Position numbers and translations under genes: made by a program | DNA from: Nitrospirota bacterium | GTDB taxonomy: Bacteria; JACPQY01 | Assembly: GCA_016180645.1 (NCBI GenBank) | Contig: JACPAV010000024.1 | Span: forward strand, 72,085-136,084 | Reading direction: 5' to 3' | Length of the DNA: 64,000 bases | Notes under the pieces: model-generated | What the model saw: the letters and a program-made list of their open reading frames with translations, nothing else | Told to the model about the DNA's origin: nothing | Databases searched by the model: none | In this document: positions 51,731 to 59,218 of the stretch, in pieces | How positions within the stretch are numbered: the first letter of the stretch is position 1 | Layout of the letters: every line of letters begins with the position of its first letter

Positions 51731-52612
51731 TCAAAAGAGGGCGTACGCACCGGCGCGAATCTTCCGGTCCTGAGAAAGTTGTGTCCCATTCAAGTTCTCC
51801 CATAGTGGAAGTTGGTATGAAATCTCGAAGGTGAAACGATCCATCAGGAAATACTGGATCCCGGGGGCCGCGAAGAGGGAGTTCCCACCCGAGTCGGTTA
51901 TGGCCTGGTTGAAATGCCTTGACCGACCGGCGACCCCGCCGTTCAGTTCAAGCATGACATAGAATTCGGATCGCGCTTTTTCACTCGACAGCGCGAGGTA
52001 TTCCGCGGAAAGGTTGACGCCCACGACATGCCCTTGTCGCACCCCGCTGTTCGACCCGTTGAGTTGCCCGGCGGGTCCCGCGTAGATTCCCGCCTTCTTG
52101 TGTATGTACTGGAAGGGCAGGTCCCAGATGAAATCGTAGGAGCCGCTGCCGATGTTGTCTGCGCCCGTCGGGACTTTTACCCCGGCAGCCGGCCCGAATT
52201 GTAGGCGTGTCGAGGGGCCCAGACGTTTGAAGACATCCGGGGAATAGCGAGCGAGGAACACGGCTTCGCCGATTCCACTCGCCTCGCTGCTTGCACCGCT
52301 TGAATCGCGGGCTTCAGTTCGCACGTATGGAACAGCGGCCGCCAGGGTCAGATCTTCATTGACCGGGAATGCGCCCATGAGGCCGATGACCTGGGCTTCC
52401 ATCTTGGGCCGGCTGCCGGGGATGTCCCCGGTGGTCCCAAGAAGCGTTTCCTTCCGAATGATGTCGGTGAAAACCCGCGCGAGTCCGACACCGGAAAAGA
52501 GCGTCTGGGCCGCCGAGCCTTGAATCGGCAAAGCGTGTGCCGTCGCCGCCATCGTAACCACAGCCCCCATCAGGAGCCCCAAAACGCGGGCCGGCCATTG
52601 GACGGATCTCAT
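51731..52612 (-). CDS. Outer-membrane beta-barrel protein of the metal cluster
   Basis: The 293-residue protein has a signal peptide (LGLLMGAVVTMAATAHA, cleavage before LPIQ) and long amphipathic strands with glycine-rich turns (LTLAAAVPYVR, AVFLARYSPDVF, VGVNLSAEYLAL). It ends in a short strand with a terminal Phe (KIRAGAYALF), the outer-membrane insertion signal. It resembles the 'transporter'/phenol-degradation MetA-like barrel group rather than a TonB receptor. It lies 13 bases before the selenoprotein start. Inferred role: passage of a metal or small molecule across the outer membrane. Confidence 0.75.
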   Translation of the reverse strand: MRSVQWPARVLGLLMGAVVTMAATAHALPIQGSAAQTLFSGVGLARVFTDIIRKETLLGTTGDIPGSRPKMEAQVIGLMGAFPVNEDLTLAAAVPYVRTEARDSSGASSEASGIGEAVFLARYSPDVFKRLGPSTRLQFGPAAGVKVPTGADNIGSGSYDFIWDLPFQYIHKKAGIYAGPAGQLNGSNSGVRQGHVVGVNLSAEYLALSSEKARSEFYVMLELNGGVAGRSRHFNQAITDSGGNSLFAAPGIQYFLMDRFTFEISYQLPLWENLNGTQLSQDRKIRAGAYALF

Positions 52613-52625
52613 GCTTCCTGCATCC

Positions 52626-52655
52626 TCACGCCGCGCAGCAGGAGAGTTCCGCCAT
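52626..52655 (-). CDS. Nine-residue Cys-Cys micropeptide (or frameshift tail)
   Basis: ATG at 52655 encodes MAELSCCAA and is preceded by GAGAGGAG at good spacing, five bases after the previous stop. The end LSCCAA is almost the C-terminal LSCCAS of the cluster's MerA, where the paired cysteines bind Hg(II). The same frame is open upstream, so a -1 shift in the preceding gene would append it. Real translation is unproven. Confidence 0.3.
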   Translation of the reverse strand: MAELSCCAA

Positions 52656-52660
52656 TTTCT

Positions 52661-52855
52661 TCAACTCCTCTCTTTGGTTTTTCCTGAGAAGATCCAGGCC
52701 GCGCCGATCAGGCCGACGGCCGTGAAGAGGCCGAGGCTCAGGAGACCGCTCGCGCCGTCGCGGGGGCAGAATGCGCCGCAGGCCCACGCCGTTCCGGCGT
52801 CCGCCAGAACGCCCGAAGCGGCGGCCCATGCCGTTGCTTTCACCATGAATTCCAT
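52661..52855 (-). CDS. Small membrane protein with a CxxxC motif
   Basis: The 64-residue protein starts at an ATG with a strong AAGGAGGTGACCTG ribosome site. It has an Ala-rich first helix, the motif ACGAFCPRDG, then one clear membrane helix (LLSLGLFTAVGLIGAAWIF) and a basic tail. It resembles no named Mer protein, though short Cys-bearing membrane proteins (MerF, MerE, MerC) are typical of mer operons. Possible role in metal transfer across the inner membrane; inference only. Confidence 0.55.
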   Translation of the reverse strand: MEFMVKATAWAAASGVLADAGTAWACGAFCPRDGASGLLSLGLFTAVGLIGAAWIFSGKTKERS

Positions 52856-52859
52856 CAGG

Positions 52860-52937
52860 TCACCTCCTTTTCAAGAAACCGAGTTTGCGAGGGTTGCAGA
52901 ACGCGTACACGACAACGGAAGCACCGCCGAAGACCAT
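52860..52937 (-). CDS. Possible 25-residue membrane peptide
   Basis: A short frame MVFGGASVVVYAFC followed by NPRKLGFLKRR lies between the CopZ-like gene and the next small gene, whose ribosome site is embedded in its last codons. One hydrophobic stretch, one Cys and a basic tail are seen. It may be spurious. Confidence 0.3.
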   Translation of the reverse strand: MVFGGASVVVYAFCNPRKLGFLKRR

Positions 52938-52992
52938 CCATGCCGGTTTTCTTCGGCGGCCATAGCCAAGGGACCGAAGCCGACGAACAGAA

Positions 52993-53580
52993 TCAGCCGC
53001 ATCCGCACGCACCGCCTCCGTCTTTCTTGGGAGGGTTCTCCGACCGTGGGGCACAGCATTCGGATACGTCGTTTGACGACCGTTCCGACGGCGCTTCGGT
53101 TTGGGACATAGCCTTTTGGACAACTTGTTTCACGTTGCCGAGGCAGCAAGCGCCTTGTGGATTAAGCTCTTCGCAGCGGTCCAACCCCTGACGGCATTTT
53201 TCGGCGATAGAGTCGAGCGCCCCGGATTTGCCCGTCCGCCGGACTTCCTCCTCGATGCTCCTAACGGTGTGCTCAAAGCAGTAGCAGACGGTCCTGGAAT
53301 CTCCCGTCGATTTCTGAAACACGGGAACCTTGATGTCCCGGGCAACGAACCGGATGCCGTCGGCTTCGTGGAAATAGACGATTTCGCAAGCTCCGCCCTT
53401 GCAGAACCGATAACCGCCGGAACCGTTGAGGCACTTTAATGCGGCCTTGGTGAGCAAGGAAACAAGAGTGATCGTCTTGACCTTCCGCCCTTGGGTCCCG
53501 CAGGCGGGACAACGGTCCGAGATCACCCGGGTCGGTTCCGAAACGGATCGGTGGGGCGCGGTGTCTTCAGGATTCTCCAT
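52993..53580 (-). CDS. CopZ-like zinc/[2Fe-2S] protein with Cys-rich tail
   Basis: The ATG at 53580 gives 195 residues. The N-terminal part has the zinc-binding pattern of the archaeal CopZ N-terminal domain (RCPACGTQGRKV, YRFCKGGACEIVYF). The next part resembles a BFD-type [2Fe-2S] domain (VCYCFEHT, CRQGLDRCEELNPQGACCLG). The tail is Cys-rich (ECCAPRSENPP, then GGGACGCG). CopZ delivers copper to chaperone or ATPase partners; here it probably binds Hg or another thiophilic metal in the cytoplasm. It overlaps the 42-codon gene by 14 bases. Confidence 0.82.
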   Translation of the reverse strand: MENPEDTAPHRSVSEPTRVISDRCPACGTQGRKVKTITLVSLLTKAALKCLNGSGGYRFCKGGACEIVYFHEADGIRFVARDIKVPVFQKSTGDSRTVCYCFEHTVRSIEEEVRRTGKSGALDSIAEKCRQGLDRCEELNPQGACCLGNVKQVVQKAMSQTEAPSERSSNDVSECCAPRSENPPKKDGGGACGCG

Positions 53581-53695
53581 GGCGATCCCCACTATTGTTC
53601 CGGCTCATGATCGAGAAGAAACCCAAGAGGAGAAGCATTCCGCCCCCCACGACGCAGCAAGCCAACCCTCCGCCGGACAGTGCTTCGAGATTCAT
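53567..53695 (-). CDS. Small membrane peptide with vicinal cysteines
   Basis: The frame encodes 42 residues, MNLEALSGGGLACCVVGGGM followed by LLLLGFFSIM and a hydrophilic tail. There is a single membrane helix with adjacent cysteines at its start, like the Cys pairs in the first helix of MerT or MerF. It lies directly before the CopZ-like gene and overlaps it. Too short for homology; context makes it plausible as a mercury-handling peptide. Confidence 0.5.
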   Translation of the reverse strand: MNLEALSGGGLACCVVGGGMLLLLGFFSIMSRNNSGDRHGES

Positions 53696-53740
53696 GAGCG
53701 TTCACCCCCGCCCCTACCCTCGTCCTTCAAGGGGGAGGAG

Positions 53741-53796
53741 GTAGGCGCAGGCTTTATGCCTGCGTCTGAAGACGCACCCATAAAGGGTGCGGCTAC
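53741..53796. repeat. Complete 56-bp double-hairpin repeat
   Basis: Two hairpins, GCAGGC-TTTAT-GCCTGC and CGCACCC-ATA-AAGGGTGCG, lie between GTAGGC and GGCTAC. This is the reference copy for the element inside the RCC1 gene. It is nested in a larger imperfect palindrome (CCTTCAAGGGGGAGG on the left, CCCCCTTGCGGGGGAAGG on the right) that fills the gap between merA and the small genes. Confidence 0.8.
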
Positions 53797-53869
53797 CATC
53801 CCTTCCCCCCTTGCGGGGGAAGGGGAGGATGAGGGGTCCTGAACAGTTACCAAGATTCACGTCGGCCCC

Positions 53870-55297
53870 TCAACTTGCGCAACAGGAAAGCTTGGTTACG
53901 TCCCGCTTGAACGAGAGGGCCGCGATCTTGTAGACCTCCGAGAAGGTCGGGTAGGCGAAGGTCATCCGAAGAATGTCGCCCACGACCATCTTGTGCTGGA
54001 CGAGAAGCGTGCCGTAGTGGATGAGCTCCGCCGCCTGCGGTCCCGCGATGTGAACGCCCAGAATCCGATACGTCTTGGCATCCACGATGAGTTTCAAGAC
54101 CCCGCGGGTGTCGCGGATCGCGGCGGATTTCGGGACGTGCTCGAAGGAGATGAGTTTCGTTTCAATTTTGTGACCCGCGGTCCGGGCTTCCGCCTCTTTC
54201 CATCCCACGCCGGCGACCTGGGGTTCCGAGAATACCGCGTGGGGGACGGTCGAACCGTCCCACCTTTTCTTGTTCCCGCTGAGGGCGTTCTCCGCGGCGA
54301 CGCCGCCCTGCTGGGCGGAAACGGTGACCAACATCATCTTCCCCGTCACGTCTCCCGCCGCCCAGACGGCCTTGGCCGTCGTGCGAAGCATTTCATCCAC
54401 TTGGATGCCGCCGCGCTTGTCCGTCTCAATCCCCGCGCGATTCAGCTCCAGATCTCGCGAATTGGGAACGACGCCTGCGGCTACCAGGAGTTGTTCGCCG
54501 ATAAACTCCCGGGAGCCATCCGGCGTATTCGTCCGCAAAATCACACTGCGGGAATCTCTCGAGACACATTCCACCCTGCCACCCGTGTGAATCTCGATGC
54601 CTTCATCGGTCAGGCTCCGCGCCAGCTCGCCGGAGATTTCGGGTTCCTCATTGGGCACGATCCGGTCGAGCGCTTCAAGAATTGTCACCTTGGAACCGAA
54701 GCGGGCGAAGACCTGTCCGAGTTCGACGCCGATCGCCCCGCCGCCGATCACAAGGAGGGATTTGGGGAGGCGGTCCAGCTCCATCGCCTCCTTGTAAGTC
54801 AGGTATCCGACCCGGTCCAAACCGGGGATGGGGAGGATCTGGGGGGATGCCCCGGTTGCAATGATGAACCTGTCGGATGCGATTTTCCGTCCGCCTCCGT
54901 CGATTTCATGTTCGGAAACGAACTTTGCGGGACCCTTCAGCAGAGTGATGTTTTCGTACGCGCCGAGGAGATCTTCGTATTTGAGTTTTCGCATCTCGGT
55001 GACGAGTTCCGTTTTCTGTCGAATCACCTCGCGGAAATCCGCCGGCGCATCGCCCTTGGGGATGCCGGGGATGCCGTCGCGGGAGTACACGTGGTATCGC
55101 TCGGCGGCGTGGAGAAGGTTCTTGGAGGGAACACAGCCACGATTCACGCACGTGCCGCCGATGACGCCTTTCTCGATCAGCGCCACCCTGGCCCCGAGGT
55201 CGCTCGCGCGGATTCCCGCGGCGAACGCCGCCGATCCCCCTCCGATCACAACCAGATCGAATTCGCCCGATTTTCTTTCGCTTCCGAACAGTCCCAT
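53870..55297 (-). CDS. merA: Mercuric reductase MerA
   Basis: The ATG at 55297, preceded by AAGGAAG, gives 475 residues. It is a flavin disulfide reductase: FAD site VVIGGGSAAFAAGIRA, redox Cys50/Cys55 in GGTCVNRGCVPSK, NAD(P)H site LVIGGGAIGVELGQVFARFG, WAAGDVTG. The C-terminal end KLSCCAS has the vicinal Cys pair (472-473) that distinguishes MerA from lipoamide dehydrogenase and delivers Hg(II) to the active site. It reduces Hg(II) to volatile Hg(0) with NADPH. The N-terminal HMA domain found in some MerA proteins is absent. Second gene after the merTP fusion, 11 bases apart. Confidence 0.95.
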   Translation of the reverse strand: MGLFGSERKSGEFDLVVIGGGSAAFAAGIRASDLGARVALIEKGVIGGTCVNRGCVPSKNLLHAAERYHVYSRDGIPGIPKGDAPADFREVIRQKTELVTEMRKLKYEDLLGAYENITLLKGPAKFVSEHEIDGGGRKIASDRFIIATGASPQILPIPGLDRVGYLTYKEAMELDRLPKSLLVIGGGAIGVELGQVFARFGSKVTILEALDRIVPNEEPEISGELARSLTDEGIEIHTGGRVECVSRDSRSVILRTNTPDGSREFIGEQLLVAAGVVPNSRDLELNRAGIETDKRGGIQVDEMLRTTAKAVWAAGDVTGKMMLVTVSAQQGGVAAENALSGNKKRWDGSTVPHAVFSEPQVAGVGWKEAEARTAGHKIETKLISFEHVPKSAAIRDTRGVLKLIVDAKTYRILGVHIAGPQAAELIHYGTLLVQHKMVVGDILRMTFAYPTFSEVYKIAALSFKRDVTKLSCCAS

Positions 55298-55308
55298 GTC
55301 CGTCTTCC

Positions 55309-55899
55309 TTAGCCCTGGGCGGGCAGCTCGGCCTTGTAGCCGGCTTCGTTGATCACCTGAACCATCCGCGGTGGCTGGACCTGATCCGGGTTGTACCGCA
55401 CCGTCACCGATTTTCCCCTCACGCTCACGTCCACATCGAAAATGCCCGGCAGCTTGGCCATTTCCTCCTTGATGTGGCTTGCGCACGATGAGCACGACAT
55501 GCCTTCAACGTGCAGGTTGGCCGTTCGGTAGCCGGCGGGCGCGATGGTTGCCTGCTCCGCGTTCGCCGAGGGGGCAGACGACCCATCAAGCAAGTTCGCG
55601 TAAACGGAACTGCCGATAAAGAAGGCCACGAACAGGCTTGCGGCCCCGAGCAGCTTGGGCGTGAATCTCTCGCCCTTGAAATCAGCCGCCAACGCGTAGG
55701 CCCGGCGTTTCTCGCGGTACCAAACGCCCCACGCGACGGACAACAGCACCACCGCGGCACCTTGAGAATACCAGTGGTATTTTCCGAGAATGCCGCCCGC
55801 GCCAATGCCGCCCAATCCCAGCATGATCAGGAGGAGCGGGACCGCGCAGCAGCTCGACGCGAACAGAGCCGAGAGAAGACCGAGGTTTCTTGCTTTCAT
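55309..55899 (-). CDS. merT: Fused mercuric transport protein MerT-MerP
   Basis: The 196-residue protein has three membrane helices (about 8-35, 45-60, 82-102), with the MerT Cys pair Cys17-Cys18 in LFASSCCAVPLLL. After a linker comes a C-terminal HMA domain, LHVEGMSCSSCASHIKEEM (Cys136, Cys139), equivalent to MerP. It imports Hg(II) and hands it to MerA. The start is set by AAAGGAGAAAAACC before the ATG. It heads the operon under a sigma-54 promoter rather than the usual MerR-type promoter. Confidence 0.93.
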   Translation of the reverse strand: MKARNLGLLSALFASSCCAVPLLLIMLGLGGIGAGGILGKYHWYSQGAAVVLLSVAWGVWYREKRRAYALAADFKGERFTPKLLGAASLFVAFFIGSSVYANLLDGSSAPSANAEQATIAPAGYRTANLHVEGMSCSSCASHIKEEMAKLPGIFDVDVSVRGKSVTVRYNPDQVQPPRMVQVINEAGYKAELPAQG

Positions 55900-55931
55900 G
55901 GTTTTTCTCCTTTCGTCATGGCCCTATAGAC

Positions 55932-55946
55932 GCAAGGACCGTACCA
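55932..55946 (-). promoter_or_regulatory. Sigma-54 (-24/-12) promoter of the mer operon
   Basis: On the minus strand TGGTACGGTCCTTGC fits TGGCACN5TTGC, with exactly ten bases between the GG and GC doublets. It lies about 33 bases before the merTP ATG and faces a divergent sigma-54 activator. Confidence 0.8.
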
Positions 55947-56000
55947 GGACGAAGTGTCGAAATAACAATGGGTTGTGGAGTATAGGCTTGAGAACAAACT

Positions 56001-56031
56001 GTTCAGTGATCGTTCACTAAACGGAGTGAAC
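56001..56031. promoter_or_regulatory. Likely upstream activator sites of the divergent regulator
   Basis: GTTCACT-AAACGG-AGTGAAC (56012-56031) is a perfect inverted repeat, preceded by a third half-site GTTCAGT (56001-56007). It lies about 65-95 bases from the sigma-54 promoter and just before the regulator's own -35, suiting activation of mer and autoregulation. Confidence 0.65.
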
Positions 56032-56035
56032 AGTC

Positions 56036-56064
56036 TTGACAATCCGTGAGTTGGCGTCCACTAT
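56036..56064 (+). promoter_or_regulatory. Sigma-70-type promoter of the activator gene
   Basis: TTGACA (56036-56041) and a weak CACTAT (56059-56064) are 17 bases apart. The ATG at 56071 is six bases after the -10. The activator sites overlap the region just upstream. Confidence 0.4.
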
Positions 56065-56070
56065 TCTGGA

Positions 56071-57435
<1,365 letters not shown>

Positions 57436-57441
57436 AACTTG

Positions 57442-57464
57442 TGTGACGGAGTCTCGCCGTCACA
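57442..57464. terminator. Hairpin after the activator gene
   Basis: TGTGACGG-AGTCTCG-CCGTCACA is an eight-pair hairpin just after the stop. A second inverted repeat (CTCAAGGAA ... TTCCTTGAG, about 57471-57509) follows. Neither is followed by a T-run. They separate convergent genes and may stop transcription. Confidence 0.4.
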
Positions 57465-57562
57465 GCAACCTCAAGGAATCGTCCGCCGTTCCGCCTGCTT
57501 CCTTGAGTGGCACTTGAGAGTCTTGAGCAACGAGACCTCGGCCATACTTCTCCAGGACGGGG

Positions 57563-58612
57563 TCATTTGGAGACCCGTATCTCGCCCGACTTCAGTTGAT
57601 TCAGCTTCTCGACCATCTTTCCGGGTGGCACGAACGAAACGATTCGAAGGTCTTCGCGCTCCACGCCGGAAGCATCCAAGAAAAGGACGGTGGGCACGCC
57701 GTCCTCTTCAAACCGATCCTGCGCGTCGAGGCTGGCGGGGCTGGTATCGAGCGTGACATCGGCTTGCACCATGATGACTCCTTCGGCGGCCTTGTGGACC
57801 GCGGGATCGGTGAAGGTCCGCTTGTCCAGTTCCTTGCAGGGTAGACACCAATCGGCGTAGAAATCGATCAGGACAGGTTTGTCTTCAGCCTTTCCCCGAT
57901 CAAATACATCATTGCCGAAAACCATCTCCCCGGTCAACGGTTTGGCGAAATAGACCGCCATCCCCAGGAGAATGAATCCGAAGATCTTCTTGATCCAAAC
58001 CAGCCAGGGTCCTGAACGGGGCAGGGATTTCAGGCTTCCCGAAAATGTCCCCAATAGAAAATAGGGAACCCCCAATCCGAGCGAGAGGGTGAGAAACATG
58101 GAGAAGCCCGTGATAGGATCGCGAGTCTGACCGACGTAGAGAAGAAGACCGAGGACGAACGGCCCGATGCACGGGGCTGCCACGATCCCCACGGTCAGTC
58201 CCATCACGAGCGCCTGGACGGGCCCGGAATATCCCCGCCTCTTCGGCAACAGGAACGAGGGCACGCGCAGTTCATACAGGCCGAACTGGCTCAGGGCCAA
58301 CGCGATCATGAGAGTTGAAAACAGTCCCAGGACCCACGCTTTCTGGAGCAGCGATCCGAGCATTTTCCCGGACAGGGCGGCGCCGACTCCGATGGCGGAG
58401 TACGTGACGGCGATACCGAGCACATATAGAAGACTCAGCACCATCACCCGCGCGCGACGACTTTCCCCTTGTCCCGTGAAGTATCCGACCGTGATCGGAA
58501 TCAAAGGGTAGACGCAAGGCGTTAGGTTGAGCGCGAGGCCGCTGAGGAAGATGGCCCCGTACGTGAGGAAAACACCCCGATGAAGGAGCAACCCTGCGAT
58601 GTCTTGTTCCAT
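57563..58612 (-). CDS. dsbD: DsbD-like thiol:disulfide interchange protein (no N-terminal alpha domain)
   Basis: The 349-residue protein has a CcdA/DsbD-type membrane domain with the redox Cys33 (LNLTPCVYPL) and Cys148 (VAAPCIGPF), then a periplasmic thioredoxin domain (FYADWCLPCKE, Cys256/Cys259, cis-Pro in DGVPTVLFLD). The DsbD alpha domain is missing. It carries electrons from cytoplasmic thioredoxin to the periplasm, keeping target cysteines reduced. It is the last gene of a thiol-redox operon (63648 to 57563), and would be a natural reductant for the neighbouring periplasmic Cys/Sec metal proteins. Confidence 0.92.
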   Translation of the reverse strand: MEQDIAGLLLHRGVFLTYGAIFLSGLALNLTPCVYPLIPITVGYFTGQGESRRARVMVLSLLYVLGIAVTYSAIGVGAALSGKMLGSLLQKAWVLGLFSTLMIALALSQFGLYELRVPSFLLPKRRGYSGPVQALVMGLTVGIVAAPCIGPFVLGLLLYVGQTRDPITGFSMFLTLSLGLGVPYFLLGTFSGSLKSLPRSGPWLVWIKKIFGFILLGMAVYFAKPLTGEMVFGNDVFDRGKAEDKPVLIDFYADWCLPCKELDKRTFTDPAVHKAAEGVIMVQADVTLDTSPASLDAQDRFEEDGVPTVLFLDASGVEREDLRIVSFVPPGKMVEKLNQLKSGEIRVSK

Positions 58613-58689
58613 CCATGACGTGTGTGAATCAGTGGCATGGATGAGCCGAACATTACCCTTCGGAAGAATGCTGACTCGTTCGAGAGCGA

Positions 58690-58719
58690 GAACCGCAGCC
58701 CCAAGGGTGACTGCGGTTC
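58690..58719. other. Intercistronic hairpin
   Basis: GAACCGCAG pairs with CTGCGGTTC across a 12-base loop. It lies between the stop of the secreted unknown (58722) and dsbD (58612), where it may modulate downstream expression or protect the mRNA. Confidence 0.4.
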
Positions 58720-58721
58720 AA

Positions 58722-59207
58722 CTACCGGACTTCCACGGGGTTGTCATTCACGAACGTGTAGCGGGGCTCCTTCTCCCAAGCGGAGCCCTTCCGGACCGGA
58801 TGTTTGTGGATGCGGGTGTCGGTGACGACGAGCTTTCCGTCCTTGGGGTTGAGCCAGAAGTCCAGGTCGTAAAGCTTGGCCGTCTCGGCCCCGGCCGGGT
58901 GAAAATCCGTACAGGCAAAGTAGCCTTTGCCTTCGATCTTTCGAACCGGATCGTGGATCTTCACGAACTCCAGGGAGAGCGCCTCTTTGGTCTTGGAGTC
59001 GGTGATCTTGAAGACTCCGCCGGCTTTTTTGATTTCTCCCTGGATATGGCGGGTCATGACGGCCTTGATTTCCTCGGCGGTGAAACCTTCGGCTTTCTTG
59101 CCCGCGTGCTCGGCGCCGGCGTGCTCACCGGCAAGGACCGGCCCGTCCAAGCCGCAAAGCAACATCAAGACCGCGAGCGATGGGAATCGTTTTGTCATTC
59201 GTTTCAT
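58722..59207 (-). CDS. Secreted protein of unknown function in the thiol-redox operon
   Basis: The ATG at 59207 follows GAGGAGGTG with good spacing, giving 161 residues. A signal peptide (SLAVLMLLCGLDGPVLAG) is followed by a His/Glu-rich start (EHAGAEHAG) and a compact domain: FTAEEIKAVMTRHIQ, LEFVKIHDPVRKI, YFACTDFH, YDLDFWLNPKDGKL, THIR-type RIHKHP. I do not recognise the family. The HD/KIHDPVR and YFACTDF motifs look conserved enough for a folded periplasmic domain. It lies between the YyaL-like gene and dsbD, so a role in periplasmic thiol or metal handling is likely. Confidence 0.7.
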   Translation of the reverse strand: MKRMTKRFPSLAVLMLLCGLDGPVLAGEHAGAEHAGKKAEGFTAEEIKAVMTRHIQGEIKKAGGVFKITDSKTKEALSLEFVKIHDPVRKIEGKGYFACTDFHPAGAETAKLYDLDFWLNPKDGKLVVTDTRIHKHPVRKGSAWEKEPRYTFVNDNPVEVR

Positions 59208-59218
59208 CTCACACCTCC

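Noticed and set aside
55298-55495. Longer N-terminus for MerA starting at 55495
   Set aside because: The extra residues overlap the merTP gene, are low-complexity and Gly/Arg-rich, and lack an HMA motif. The ATG at 55297 has a ribosome site and a normal MerA start.
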